From positions 43,176 to 76,526 of the forward strand of contig SZWC01009583.1 of assembly GCA_023375785.1 (NCBI GenBank): a DNA stretch of 33,351 bases. Direction: 5' to 3'. Positions 1-11,229 of this stretch are shown in pieces (position 1 is the first letter of the stretch; every line of letters starts with the position of its first letter). The position numbers were made by a program, and so were the translations under genes. The notes under the pieces were generated by a model. The model ran no database searches. It saw only the letters and a list, made by a program, of their open reading frames with translations, and was not told the DNA's origin. Source of the stretch: Penium margaritaceum (lineage: Eukaryota > Streptophyta > Zygnematophyceae > Desmidiales > Peniaceae).

Positions 1-1860
1 GCAACAGAAGCAAGAGGAGTGGTAGCTTCAGGGAGAGCCGCAACAGAGGACTCTGATGTTGATTCAGATTCCACCTCCTCTAATGATGAGGACTCTTCCA
101 CTGAGGGAGAGTCTGTGGTAAGAGAACCGGAGCAGCAAGAGCAGCAGCAGCAGGAGCAACAACAGCAGCCGTCGCAGCATCAGACAGTAAGACGCAGCTC
201 GCGCTTATCTATCCCACCACGACAGTATGATGCTACAACTGGTGAGTGGACTGGTCTGAGTTACGCCTTTGTGGCTCAAGGAGAGCCGTCCACAGTGGCA
301 GAAGCACTTGCTCTACCGGATGGGGCCAAGTGGAAGGCCGCCATCGAAAGCGAGTTGGCCTCGCACAAGGAGAACAGTACATGGAAACTGGTGGACCGGC
401 CCGCTGGCGCTCACGTTGTAGGGTGCAAGTGGGTCATGGTCAAGAAGCTGAAGCAGGATGGGACCATCGACCGCCACAAGGCGCGGCTGGTGGCCAAGGG
501 TTTTGCGCAGCGGCCGGGGAGCGAGTACGATGAGACGTACGCGCCCGTCGTCACCTTTGCAACGATCCGTTCTCTCCTCGCAACAGCAGCAGCCAAGAAC
601 TTAGAGGTTCACCAGATGGATGTCAAGACTGCATTTCTCTATGGAAAGCTTGACAAAGAAGTCCTGATGGAGGTGCCTGAGGGGGTGGATGCACCACCTG
701 GAAAAGTTTGTAAGCTCGACAAGTCATTGTATGGGCTGAAACAGGCCCCAAGGTGCTGGTACAAGGAGATGGACGCCTTCATGGAGGGGTCCGGATACGG
801 TCACTGCGAGAACGACCTCAGTATGTACATACGAGAGGACGAGGATGGCCTCGTCTTGGTGGCTCTTTACGTCGATGATCTCATCATCTGCGCATCATCG
901 ACAAAGCTGCTGAAGAACATCAAGATGCAACTGAGCAGCCGGTTCCAGATGAAGGACCTGGGACCTCTTGAGTACTACCTAGGCATCAGTGTCACGCGGG
1001 ATCGCTCAGTTGGCACCATCAGGCTCAGCCAGACCAAATACATTGATCACATCCTCAAGCGGTACGACATGGAGGACTGCAAACCCGTCAGCACCCCCAT
1101 GGCAGCAGATTGCATCCTCACCTCAGGTGCTGCTCCTACCAACAAAGCAGAGCAGGTCGACATGGCAGGCGTGCCATATCAGTCTGCCGTGGGCAGTCTA
1201 ATGTACGCGATGGTCGCTACTCGCCCCGACATCTGCCATGCTGTGGGGCATGTGAGCAGGTATGTGGCCAACCCTGGGCCACAACACTGGCAAGCAGTGA
1301 AGCGGAACTTTCGCTACCTGAAGGGCACGCGGCACTTGGGCATCCAGTACGGTGGGGTGCCACAGTCGGACTCCTTGCGGCTCATGGTGTATACCGATGC
1401 AGATTAAGCTGGGAATGTCGACGACCGCAAGTCCACGTCAAGCTACGTGTGCGTGCTGAACGGAGGAGCCGTGTCATGGGCAAGCCGTAAGCAGGACTGC
1501 GTCTCCCTCTCTACTGCCGAAGCAGAGTACATTGCTCTAGCGGAAGCGTGCAAGGAGACAATGTGGCTGCGTAGCCTGCTCCAAGAGATACGAGCACCTC
1601 AATCGGCCGCAACGGTAGTCAAGGTGGACAACAAGTCTGCCATCGACATGTCCAAAAATAGCACCTTGACGCGGAGGACAAAACACATCGAAGTTCGGTA
1701 CCACTTCAGTCACGACCTGGTCGCTAAGGGAGTGCTGGAGCTTGAGCACGTTGCGTCCAAGCTCAACCGGGCAGACATGCTGACAAAACCCCTTCACCGA
1801 GAACTCCACCTTGCAGGAAGACAGGGTATCGGCATGAAGAGCGTAAGTGACGAAGACTGA
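1..1860 (+). pseudogene. Family 2 copia element E1: 3' part of pol (reverse transcriptase and RNase H)
   Basis: The frame is already open at base 1, so the upstream gag, protease and integrase lie outside the window. It starts with an acidic, glutamine-rich hinge, then a copia reverse transcriptase (RVT_2) with a conserved KARLVAKGF block, the signature FLYGKLDKEVLMEVP and an intact YVDD polymerase site at 868-879. RNase H follows, with STAEAEY and VDN motifs. The only break is TAA at 1405-1407, inside the RNase H motif YTDAD-W, where tryptophan is expected; the same frame then stays open to the natural stop at 1858-1860. One in-frame stop and no frameshift make this the best preserved family 2 copy here. 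The protein would copy element RNA into DNA inside virus-like particles. Domain assignment is from motifs and is very secure. Confidence 0.95.
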
Positions 1861-1881
1861 AGACAGGACAAGTGGCCAGAG

Positions 1882-1896
1882 GTGCAAGGGAGAGAT
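1882..1896 (+). promoter_or_regulatory. Polypurine tract of E1
   Basis: A purine-rich run (GTGCAAGGGAGAGAT) sits directly before the TGTTG start of the LTR. This is the expected position for the plus-strand priming site of an LTR retrotransposon. Confidence 0.7.
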
Positions 1897-1939
1897 TGTT
1901 GTTATTTGAATGCCCCTTGGCCACTAGTCTCCAGAATTG

Positions 1940-1940
1940 N
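1940..1940. other. Single-n assembly join
   Basis: The bases CAGAATTG occur immediately before and after this n. This looks like two contigs whose ends overlap but were not merged. Confidence 0.8.
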
Positions 1941-1962
1941 CAGAATTGGCGAGTAGTGGACG

Positions 1963-2057
1963 GACCAGGCATGCACTGCTCATGTGGAGCAAGTCCCCTG
2001 GGTCCGGTCCAACAGACCAGGCATGCACTGTCCTTGTTCAAGGATAAGTCCCCTGGG
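1963..2057 (+). repeat. Two tandem stem-loop units in the family 2 LTR
   Basis: Two units (1963-2002 and 2015-2057) share the frame GACCAGGCATGCACT, then a small hairpin, then AAGTCCCCTGGG. The inner hairpin arms differ: TGCTC/GAGCA in unit 1 and TCCTT/AAGGA in unit 2. An outer CCAGG/CCTGG stem encloses both. The same arrangement with other arm sequences is found in the second family 2 LTR at 12634-12730. Confidence 0.75.
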
Positions 2058-2131
2058 TTTTTCTGATGATGGCTATTCAGATTGTCAATCTGACCGTACC
2101 GATGGAAAGAGCAGGTGTCAAACTGTCAGCT

Positions 2132-2173
2132 GTCCAAGTTTCGGGCTGATCCAACGATCGGATTGGAAGATGC
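2132..2173 (+). promoter_or_regulatory. GTCCAAG-N9-GATCCAACGATCGGATTG module in the family 2 LTR
   Basis: This block closely matches a block found in the LTR and the leader of the otherwise unrelated family A. It includes an imperfect dyad, ATCCAACGATCGGAT. Its function is unknown; a transcription factor site or a shared recombination patch are both possible. Confidence 0.5.
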
Positions 2174-2252
2174 AAGATGTGCCTGGGATCAGGGGATGTC
2201 TTCCCTGATTGAGGGGATGACCTCCTTAATTTAAGGAGTGACATCGGCCAAG

Positions 2253-2287
2253 GCGCGCGTGCCTCGGGTTAGCCGAGGCGCGTGCGC
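2253..2287. repeat. GC-rich hairpin in the family 2 LTR
   Basis: Two 15-base arms with two mismatches flank a 5-base loop, centred on GCCTCGG and CCGAGGC. About 15 bases upstream lies a second short palindrome, CTCCTTAATTTAAGGAG (2222-2238). Confidence 0.6.
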
Positions 2288-2633
2288 TTTGGCTGCCAAA
2301 GGCACTCCTTAGCTATTTATGCCTTGTACTTGCTATTGTCTCAACTACTCCTTCACTTGATGTCTCTTGTTTGAGCTGTGCGCTTGAGACTGAGCTTGAT
2401 ATGAACTGCTAAGGTGGTTGTAATCTTGCTCGTGTGAGAGTGCTGACTTAATTTGTTGGGCTCTCACACCAAGGAAGAAGAAGGCTTAGAGGGCGGGAGC
2501 CCCTAAGATCTTGAGCGAAAGCACCTGGGTAGCTAGGTCTCACCAGAGGCATAGTTAATTCCTTGGGGGTGATCGTGATCATTGGGTGAAATTCCCTTGG
2601 ACGGTCGGCAGTTGCCATTGTGTCGGCGCTGTT

Positions 2634-2674
2634 TTCTAGACCTGAGCCTCAGGCCACGTGACTCAGGAACGACA
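2634..2674. other. Junction between the E1 LTR and A1
   Basis: These 41 bases lie between the end of family 2 LTR similarity and the start of family A pol similarity. I recognise nothing in them apart from short inverted repeats (CCTGAG and CTCAGG). No target duplication is apparent. Confidence 0.5.
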
Positions 2675-4299
2675 ACAAGCCTGGTGAGCGCGGCCATTTC
2701 TGGATGTTGCAGAAACCAGAACAGATGAACGTTGCAGTTGCAGCAGATTCAGATGAGCCAACGTCATACAAGGAGGCCATGGCTGCACCGGATGCAGCAG
2801 ATTGGGTGCAAGCCGTGCAGCAAGAGATACAGTCGCAACTGGACAACGGCACGTGGGAGCTGACTGAGCGTCCACCTGGACGTAAAGTGATCAAGTGCAA
2901 GTGGGTCTTTAAGAAGAAGCGGGGAGCAGATGGTAACCTGGAAAAGTACAAGGCGAGGCTGGTCGCCAAGGGCTACTCGCAGCAGGAGGGCATCGACTAC
3001 ACAGAAACTTTTGCCCCCGTTGCAAAGTTTGCCTCTTTGCGCACGCTCCTCTCTTATAAAGCAGTTGAGGACTTCGAGGTTCACCACATGGATGTCAAGA
3101 CGGCATTCTTGAATGGTGACTTGGAGGAGGAGACCTACATGGAGCAGCCGGAGGGGTTCGTCATGGATGGCCAGGAGTACCTGGTCTGCAAGCTGCAGAA
3201 GTCGCTATACGGCCTCAAGCAAGCATCGGATGCTTGGAACCAGAAGTTGGATGCGGCGTTGTAGTGCATGGGGTTTGAGCGCAGCGAGTGTGACTATAGC
3301 GTGTATCGCTGGCAGCATGAGCATGAGATCCTCATCATTATTGTCTATGTGGATGACATGCTCTTTCTTTCCAACAGCATGTCTGCACTGCAGGAGTTCA
3401 AGGAAGCCATGTAGGAGCCCTTCCAGATGTCTGATCTCGGGGAGGCATCATATTTCCTCGGTATCCAGATCATGCGTGACCGCAAGTCATGCTCTCTCTC
3501 GCTGTAGCAGAGCCGCTACATCAAGGATGTTTTGCAGCGGTTTGGCATGGCAGAGGCAAAACCCATCGGCACGCCGCTGGAGACGCGGCAGTATCTCGTG
3601 AGCTTCAATGGAGAAGCAAATGCAGCTGAGCGGCAGAAGTACTAGAGCGCCGTCGGCAGTCTCATGTACCTGATGGTGGCAACCAGGCGGGACCTCGCAC
3701 AGGCTGTGAGCGTTGTGAGCCAGCACATGGCTAATCCCGGACCGGAGCACCAGAAGGCAGTGAAGCGGATCTTCCGCTACCTTGCTGGAACCATCAACAT
3801 CGGCATCACCTACAACGGCAATGACAACATCATCATCGGCTACACAGACGCAGATTGGGCTTCAAACCCTGAGGACCGCAAGTCCATCTCTGGACATGTG
3901 TTCCTCATGAATGGTGGAGCCATCAGCTGGTGCAGCAAGCGGCAGGTGGTCATGGCCACCTTGAATACAGAAGCTGAGTACGTATCTCTCAGCTTTGGAG
4001 CCAAGGAAGCAGTTTGGCTTGAACGTCTCATGGGAGAGATGAGTGGGAGTGCAGCAGTTCCAGTTCCTGTGCGCGTCGACAACTAGAGCGCAATCGCACT
4101 CGCCAAGAATCCTGAGCACCATGCACGCACCAAGCACATTGATATCGCATATCATTTTATCAGGCACATGGTGCAGGAGGGTGCTATCAAGCTGGAATTT
4201 ACTCCAACCAGCAAGCAGGTTGCTGATTTCTGCACCAAGCCAGTGACCCGTGAGAAGCAGCAGTTCTGCATGAAGGCATGTGGACTCAGCCGACTCTGA
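2675..4299 (+). pseudogene. Family A copy A1: 3' half of pol, 5'-truncated
   Basis: Similarity to the other A copies begins abruptly in the linker before reverse transcriptase (GERGHFWMLQKPEQMNVAV). It continues through reverse transcriptase (YVDD intact at 3346-3357) and RNase H (YTDADW at about 3841, VDN at about 4078) to the natural TGA at 4297-4299. The whole 1.6 kb stays in one frame with no insertion or deletion. It has five premature stops at 3262, 3412, 3505, 3643 and 4084. All five are TAG, and sister copies have CAG at each site, so every inactivating change is a C-to-T transition. Gag, protease and integrase are missing. Confidence 0.93.
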
Positions 4300-4306
4300 C
4301 TGCGGC

Positions 4307-4318
4307 AAAGTGGGAGAT
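4307..4318 (+). promoter_or_regulatory. Polypurine tract of A1
   Basis: AAAGTGGGAGAT lies immediately before the TGTTGGG start of the LTR. The same tract precedes every family A 3' LTR in the window. Confidence 0.8.
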
Positions 4319-5042
4319 TGTTGGGAAAGGAGCCATCTGGCTCAGTTTCAGGTCCACAGGAGCAAGTTCCATGAAAGTACCGGATTCTTTCTCCGATCGC
4401 CAATCCAACTTCACCATTGGAAAGATCAAGTGGCAAAATGTCTACGGTCCAAGTTTGAGGCCGATCCAACGGTCGGATTGGGGGATATGAATTTTCGAAG
4501 TTTCGGGGGTCATGGACCGTCGATGTCTGGATGGGCATGGGTGATGGCTCCATGCCTTAGCCTGAGAAAAGAAAAAAGGCAAGAGGTCCAGGGTCAAGAC
4601 CTGATGGGATAAATATCCAAAAAGGTCCTTGGTCTTAGGATTGCCTTGTCAGAGTGTGCTGACTAGGATAAAGGTACCTCTCCTTACTTTTTAGGTGAGG
4701 TGAGATCCTTGTATGCTAGCCATGGACACATGGCAATTCTCCATGGGTTTGTGGGTTATGTAACCACTAGGAATGTGCCATGAGAGCATTCTCTAGCTCT
4801 CTAGGTCGTGTGTGAGTGGTCAGCCTGATTGCTAGGCTGATTTCCTCCCTTGTGTGAGATTATGGACTCTAGTGTGTGAGCCTTAGCCTCCATGGCTAAG
4901 TGGTGTGGCTTGTGAGAGGGCTGACTTGCCCAAGCTCTAGCTCTATATGTACTCCATCATTTTGAGTGATTGAACAACCATTCTTCAGCACAAGTGATGC
5001 CTTTCCAATCACACATGCTCGCTGCTCCAAAGCTCCCTCTCT
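4319..5042 (+). mobile_element. 3' LTR of A1 (family A), lacking its last 15 bases
   Basis: It starts TGTTGGGAAAGGAGCC after the polypurine tract and matches the complete 738-bp LTRs until CTCCCTCTCT. The normal end CCTCAAGTTCCAACA is absent. Instead the sequence repeats 14 bases found earlier in the LTR (AGCTCTATATGTAC at 4939-4952, again at 5043-5056) and passes into C1. This suggests a slipped or template-switched junction. The LTR contains the short hairpin CTTAGCC-TCCAT-GGCTAAG. Confidence 0.9.
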
Positions 5043-5056
5043 AGCTCTATATGTAC

Positions 5057-5694
5057 AACTCCTCTTCTGGTCTGAGCACCAGCAGAAGTGGTAGTGCTGG
5101 AGGAAAAGACAATGGTTGCAGTGGAAGGAGTTGAAATCATCATAAGAAGTGCCATAACAGTGGCAAGCCCGGGCATTGGGCACGGGAGTGTACGGCTCCC
5201 AAGGAGTGAGAGGGAGATCATGGTGGTAAACAAGAGGACAAATGAACGCGTAAGGAGTTAACGAACATGATGGTTGAGAGCGTGGCGGCAACCAAGGGAG
5301 CGGCACTACTCAAGTGTAGAGCCTACGGGCTTGATTGTGGTACGAACCACCATTCTTCAATGGAGAAGGATGGGTTTATCTCCACTAGGGAGACTGAACG
5401 TTGCTTTAGATGCACCAATGGCAGCCTTGTCCATGCGCAAGGCGAGGGAGATAAGTTGATCAGCATCCACATGACTGGTGCTGAATAATACTTGAAGCTG
5501 AAAAACGTCATCTACATGCCATCTTTTGCGCAAAACCTCTTGTCAACGTCGAAAATCATGGACCATGATATGACGGTCGTCTTCACAGAGGAGGAGGCCG
5601 TGATTGTCGTGAACAAGGACATAATGATCTCCTATTTGAAGGAGAGACTTGTCGCACAGGTCCCACGAGTTGATGGACTCTACGTGCTATAGAC
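5057..5694 (+). pseudogene. Family 2 copy C1: gag knuckle and protease region, decayed
   Basis: A CCHC-type zinc knuckle is readable at 5150-5191 (CHNSGKPGHWAREC), with its second cysteine replaced by serine. A TGA follows shortly after. Downstream in the same frame lies the aspartic protease, whose active site reads LDCGT at about 5330 instead of the usual D-S/T-G. Further on comes VIYMPSFAQNLLS, the typical end of the protease and start of the pre-integrase segment. A TAA near 5486 and a TAG near 5690 break the frame. The N-terminal Gag is missing. No LTR precedes it; it abuts the damaged A1 LTR. Confidence 0.85.
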
Positions 5695-5781
5695 CAAACA
5701 TTTGAGAGTACAAATAAGGGATATGCTACGGTTGAAGAGCCCAAGTCTCCAAAGCCTCATGTTGCACCACAAGTCGTTACC

Positions 5782-6610
5782 ATGACGTCCAACTCTACCA
5801 ACACAGAAGGTGATCTGTGGAACAGGCGGTTCGGCCATGTGGCGGACAACATACTACAAGCAATGAAGCAGCATGAAGTGGTTCATGGGATGGAGGGATG
5901 GAAAGCCAAGAACGAGGGAAAGTGCAAAACGTTGTGTGAGCCATGCCTCCAAGGCAAGGCAAAGAGAAAGCCCTTTCAGCTTAATAGGCCACGTGTAGCA
6001 GCAATCTGGGACCTAATTCACTATGATGTGTGTGGACCATTCGGCATCCCTTGAAACGACGGCAGTAAGTATTTCTTGACCTTCATTGATAACCACCTTG
6101 CCAGATGTAGATCTACTTCCTCAAGACTAAAGAAGAGGTAAAGGGGAAGCTGCAAGAGTTTATCGCGATGGTAGAGCAGTAGAGAAGCAAGAAGATCAAG
6201 TCACTGTGCATTGACAATAGTGGTGAGTACTAGGCGTGCAAAGGCTAGTTGAGCCGACTCGGCATCAACCACCAGACCACCACACCTTACACCCCCCAAA
6301 GTAATGGCGTTGCCGAGCTGATGAACCAGGCTATACTAGGCATGACACGAAGCATGCTCTTTGACGCCAAACTCCGACCTTGCTTCTAGGCTGAAGGTGG
6401 AAGAACTGCTTACTACCTTGTGAATCTCACTCTGGCAGCCGCATTTGGAAGGCGTGGTAAGAAACAGCAAGAGAAGTAGCTTAAGACGCTACACGAGGCT
6501 TGGTCGATGAAGAAACAAGATGCCTCACACTTGAGGGTCTTTGGCTCTACAGCCTGGGCAAAGGTCCAAGGTATGAGGAGGATGTGGCAAGCAAGATGCA
6601 CGCGCTTGTA
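5782..6610 (+). pseudogene. C1: pre-integrase and integrase core, decayed
   Basis: After a frameshift near 5700, the pre-integrase zinc domain (WNRRFGHV, later CEPCLQGKAKRK) and the start of the integrase core (IHYDVCGPFG) are readable. A TGA at 6052 and another frameshift near 6110 follow. The core then resumes with SLCIDNSGEY and TPQSNGVAE, so all three acidic positions of the DDE triad can still be recognised. Several further TAG codons are present, one replacing tryptophan (CF-stop-AEGG near 6388). This would have joined element cDNA to host DNA; it is clearly dead. Confidence 0.85.
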
Positions 6611-7039
6611 AGTGTCTATTGGTCTGATACGACACCGCAGAAAAGGCGTACAAGCTGTGCGACCAAGCGGCTAGAAAGCTCATCAAGACCTGAGATGTCG
6701 AGTTTAGCGAAAGGACGCTCGGCAAGGGAGACACCTGGACCCTGTCCATGCTCCCAAATCAGGAGAGTGGATTGTGTTGCTCGAGGCACCACAAAACTAG
6801 GAGATGATGCCAGTGAAGGATGGTGGTGCAGGAGATGGTACCAATGAAGGATGGTGCTACAAGAGAGTGGTCTGCAGTTTGACATAGCAACGGACTCTGA
6901 CACTGAGTGTGAGTTGTCCGAGGCCTCTGAGTCAAACTCTGAGGCCAATGGCTCTTTCTCACAAGGTGGATTGTTGGCAGCGTAGGAGCAAGAGAAGGAA
7001 CTAAGCCTTCAAGCACCACCAGCAACACGCTGGTGTAGT
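6611..7039 (+). pseudogene. C1: degraded hinge between integrase and reverse transcriptase
   Basis: This stretch corresponds in position to the poorly conserved linker of copia polyproteins. It is interrupted in all frames, and I recognise no domain. A short repeated phrase (GAAGGATGGTGGT / GAAGGATGGTGCT) lies around 6814-6855. Confidence 0.5.
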
Positions 7040-7704
7040 ACGCGCCAGAAGAAACCTCCGCCTAAATACGATGCTGAGAGTACAGAATGGACTAGACTCA
7101 GCTAGTCATACTTGGCTCAGGGAGAGCATGTGACCGCAACGGAGGCTATGAAAATGCTAGATGTGGCCAAGTGGAAGGAGGCAATGGATACTAAAACCGC
7201 ATCCATTGAAGAGAACGTAACATGGGTTCTGGTGGACTAGCTCCTACATGCACACGTTGTGGGGTTGAAGAGGGCACTTCGAGAACAGTTCAAGCATGAT
7301 GGTACCATCGACAAGTGCAAGGGAAGAGTTGTGGCGAAGGGGTTTTCTCTGCGTGCACACGTAGAGTACAAGGAAACCTTCACGCCTGTTGTCACCTTTT
7401 CCTCCGTCAGATCCATGTTGGGCATCGTTGTTACTAAAGATTTGGAGGTCCACCACACGGATGTCAAGACGGCTTTCCTCTACGGGAAACTAGACAAAGA
7501 AGTGCTGATGGAAGTGCCTAAGGGAGTCAAAGCTCTAGAGGGCAAGGTTTGCAAACTTGTTAAAGCACTCTACGGGCTGAAAGAGGCCCAAAGGATGTAG
7601 TACAAGGAGATGAACGGCTTCATGGTCGGGCTCACCTTCACGCAATGCCAAAATGACCCTAGTGTCTATGTGCGATAGGATGAGCAAAAGCTTGATGCTG
7701 GTTG
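7040..7704 (+). pseudogene. C1: reverse transcriptase N-terminal half, truncated before YVDD
   Basis: Readable segments include YDAESTEWTRLS, HDGTIDKCKGRVVAKGF, the block DVKTAFLYGKLDKEVLMEVPKGV shared (with small changes) with E1, and ALYGLKEAQR. TAG replaces the tryptophan of the WYKEM motif at 7598-7600. The sequence ends in the segment corresponding to NDLSMYIREDEDG of E1, shortly before the polymerase site. It then meets the inverted copy A0 tail to tail, with no LTR between them. Confidence 0.88.
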
Positions 7705-9778
7705 CACTCTCATGTTGTACTTTTCTAGGTTGCCATATGCTCATCGTTTCTTGTTGAACGCCCACTTACACTTTGTCACATTACGTCCAGGTGGACGTTC
7801 AGTCAGCTCCCATGTACCGTTGTCCAGCTGCAATTGTATCTCATGCTACACAGCTTGCGCCCAATCTGCTGCATATGGTGTAGCTATGGCCTCCTCCTAG
7901 GACGTTGGCTCATTTCAATCTGCTGCAAATGCAACATTCATCTGATCTGGTTTTTGCAGCATCCAGAAATGCCCGCGCTCACCAGGCTTGTAGCGCACCT
8001 TGACAGGGCACATGCGACATCGTACTGGAGCATTAGCCGGTGGCTGGCGCGGTGCTGCTGGTACAACTGCAACTGCTGATGATGCAGCATCCTCTAACTT
8101 TGCTTTTTCCGATGAGGCCGTTGTATGTGCTACATCAGACATGGGGGAGTAGAGTGGTCCTCCAACTGCCACAGTAGAGGAAGGTTCAAGAGAGACGGGA
8201 TTAGGGAGAATATCTACCCCCACTACGTTGTCAGTTGCTAATGCTGCTGCCTCTTCGCGGATGATATTGGTGCTGATGATATTACACTCGTTGAAAACGA
8301 CATCCCTCGAGATGATGACGTGGCCCGTATCCCTCTCGTATGGTCGACATGCCTTGCTTGCCACGTCATAGCTGATGTTCAACATCTGTGCGCTCTTCGC
8401 GTCCCATTTTTGCCCCTTCCTCTTTGGCACGTGCATGTGCACCAAGCTGCCAAACGCGCGAAGATGACCCACGCTCGGCCTCTCGCCAAACCACACATTG
8501 TATGGTGTCAACTGCTCCAGTTCCTTGGTTGGACTACGATTCTTGATGTACACCGCAGTGGTTACTGCTTTGGCCCAAACGTCGTAGGTGAGCCGAGCCG
8601 CGTGCATCATGGAGTTTGCCGATTCAACTATGGTACGGTTGGCACGTTCTGCTATGCCCTTCTGCTACGGTGAGTATGGAGCGATACGCTACGCCTTCAT
8701 GCCTGCTGCAACAAGGTTGATTTGGAACTCTTTGCTCAGGTACTTTGCGCCACGGTCAGTGTGCACCGCCTTGATCTCTTTCCTGTTTGGTTCTTCACCA
8801 TTAGCTTGAACTCCTTAAACCTGTCAAATCATTGGTCCCTGGAGGAAAAGAAGTACACAGTAGTGTAATGGCTTAAATCATCAATGAACGTGAGAAAACA
8901 TCTAGAGCCTCCAAAGCTTTGGGTCTACATCGGGCCACACAAATCTGCGTGGACTAGCTACTACACCTCCTTCTTGCGTTCTCCTGCTCAAGAGGATGCC
9001 TCGCGATGCTGCTTCTCCTCCAACGAGCCGATGTACAACTGCTACTCAAAGCTAGAGATGGTGGGTAAGTTACGCATCATCTCCTTTCTTTAAAGCTGCT
9101 ACAAGGCGTGCATGCCAATGCGGCCATAGCGCGCATGCCAGATTTTGCCACATGTCGCTTGCACCACTGTTGCAAGACTTTGTTCGTGCAGGCTCTTGGT
9201 CGCCCCAACATGCGGTATTTCCTGCCTCCTTTTACTGACCTTGCCAAGACCTCTCCTGTTTCCTTGTCAAGGATGTAGCCATAGTTGTCATCAAAGACGA
9301 CTCGCAGTCCCGTATTGGTGAGAGAGGACACTAAGAGAGGATTGAACGTAGCATCACATACGTACATCACGCCATGGAACACTCCCATGTGAATGCGGCG
9401 CGGTGTCTCCAACCATATCTCTACAATCCCTCTGTATACACCACTTGATCATCACCCAAAGTAGTCGGTCGGGGGGGAATAGAAAGCAGCTAAGTTAACC
9501 ACTCCTTGTGGTGCCTCTGACTCTTTGTACACTCGGAGTCCTTGTACCACGCAAAATCCGCCTTTTCCTTATGCGACATGTCAGACTTTGCCATGAAGAG
9601 GTGGTCTTGCACCTCCTTGGCGACGTTTATGTTGCCAAAATGGCCACGCTGGTCGGGTCTGCTGTTGCTGCTACTGGCACTGACGTTGCTATGACTGCTA
9701 CTACTGATACTATGGAGATTGCTGATTTTGATACTACCGCTGCTGCTCCTTCTGGTCCCTCTTGAACTCGAAGCACTT
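7705..9778 (-). pseudogene. A0: protease, integrase and partial reverse transcriptase
   Basis: On the minus strand the protease motif at 9532-9540 reads D-S-E where the family has D-S-G, so the catalytic glycine is lost. Pre-integrase and integrase follow with multiple frameshifts and stops. One is TAG inside the SPQQNG motif near 8668, although the catalytic glutamate of IAERAN is kept. A long open stretch (8610-7915) covers the integrase C-terminus (YDVWAKAVTTAVYIKNRSPTK, then HVIISRDVVF) and the serine/proline-rich linker to reverse transcriptase. The sequence ends in the reverse transcriptase fingers, at the region matching GADGNLEKYKARL. Confidence 0.88.
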
Positions 9779-10587
9779 TTCTTAGAGTGCCCCTCTTTCC
9801 GAAAATAATTGCACTTGCCCTTCTTCTTGCCTCTCTGCTGCCCGGACTGCTGCTACTGGTTGCGTGTAACCATGGCCATCAAAGCTGCTTCACTACTATA
9901 ACTGCCGCCACTGTACTTTGTTGCATTGCGACGCAGTTCTACCTGCACCAGGTGTGTGCAGATGAAGTCCAGGTCGAGAGTCGGCTGGCATTCCAACGTC
10001 TCTTGTACCGTGTCATAGCTCGTTGGGAGTCCCCACAAGAAGAAGAGGATGAAGCGCATGTCTTCCACAGGATTACCGGCCACTTTTTGTTGCTTCGCAA
10101 GCTCCTTTACCCTGTCCAAGTACGCCTCCATCCTTTTGCCACCCTGCATTTTCAACGCCATCATCTTCTCCTCAAAAAGCATGAGGATTGGAGGATCCTT
10201 GCTCTCCTCCTTTTTGAACAATGTGTCCTACCCCTCGTTTGTAGTAGCTTTATCACTCACGTATTGAGGATGCGGGTTTGAGATGGTGTTGACACGCAAC
10301 CTATAGGCTTTCCTGTCCTTCTTCTTCCACTCCTCATATACTGTCGCTGCACTTGTCGATGAACTTGCATTTGCTGCACCTTTCTGCGGTGTTTTCCACG
10401 CCGCCACCTTCGCTACGATGATGCCTTTTTCCTGTGGAGGCGGAGCGCGCTCACCACTGCTCACCACCTCCCACAAGTCCCTCTCCTCTAAAAGGAAGCA
10501 AGTACGGATCTTCCAAAATGTCAAGTTGGCACATCCTTCTAGTCCCTCCAAGGGCTGTGATACTCTTACCGCACGAGCTGCTGCCAT
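9779..10587 (-). pseudogene. A0: gag
   Basis: ATG at 10587 starts a Gag resembling copia gag-polypeptide / UBN2 domains: PLEGLEGCANLTFWKIRTC, then YEEWKKKDRKAY, then TLDLDFICTHLVQVELRRN. TAG at 10228-10230 replaces the tryptophan of EGWDTL, and TAG at 9853-9855 lies in the Gln-rich stretch before the knuckle. The zinc knuckle (about 9779-9813) has its second cysteine changed to phenylalanine, and a one-base deletion inside it shifts the frame. The start codon and spacing match the other copies. Confidence 0.88.
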
Positions 10588-11229
10588 TTTGAGCTTTGGT
10601 GATGCTCAACGCTGCCATTGAGTGGCGGCGCTACCCCTGCTTGTGCTGTTGCTTCTGCTAGAAATCTGTCTGACCTTAAAAGGATTGTCAAGGCTAGCAA
10701 ACCAGACATTTGGAAAAACTAAGCCCACCAATGGAAAATGCAGATAAGAAAATTTCAGATTGACCCATGAAACAAGGTCATTAACAGGGGATTTCCAGGA
10801 TTATGCCATTCTTAAAACAGGGTGCTGCTGCTCCTACTCCAGCTTACATTAGCCAGGTTGTGAACAACGCTTTCCCAAAGGTACCAATGGAATGCAAATA
10901 TCTTTGCACCAATGGAAACCTTAGGGAAAAGTCTTCAATTAAATGTGCTACTTTTTTAACTTGAGAAAAAAGGAATGAGTTATGGTCATCGCACGGCAAC
11001 GGCCTTACTCATAAAGAAGAGTGCTGCCCTGGTCGACCTCGTTTTGAGCATAGCTTTCCATCTCACTGTTGGATCTTTGCGATCTTGAGCTCGTTGACAA
11101 TCTTGTCTCTTTAACTTGAATATCCAGTGGTCGATCCTCAAGTTTGGTGATGGTTTCACCCCAACCCGTCACTCTCAAAGTGGTAGCCTGTGCTGGCTGA
11201 ATGTGGCAGAAATTGGCTTTGATACCAAG
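10588..11229 (-). other. A0: untranslated leader with primer binding site
   Basis: These 642 bases between LTR and gag match the leaders of A2-A4 in order and length. The primer binding site lies at 11215-11227; on the minus strand it reads TGGTATCAAAGCC, one change from the initiator Met-tRNA complement found in A2. Confidence 0.85.

Larger units (their letters stand above)
1897..2633 (+). mobile_element. 3' LTR of E1 (family 2)
   Basis: The LTR begins TGTTGTTATTTGAATGCCCC right after the polypurine tract, 36 bp past the pol stop. A second, diverged copy lies at 12581-13313; the two share the start, a pair of stem-loop repeats 50-160 bp in, and the ending GTCGGCGCYGTT. The right edge is set where that similarity ends and is approximate, because no clean CA terminus or target duplication is visible. 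It carries a single-n join at 1940 flanked by the same 8 bases on both sides. Confidence 0.75.
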
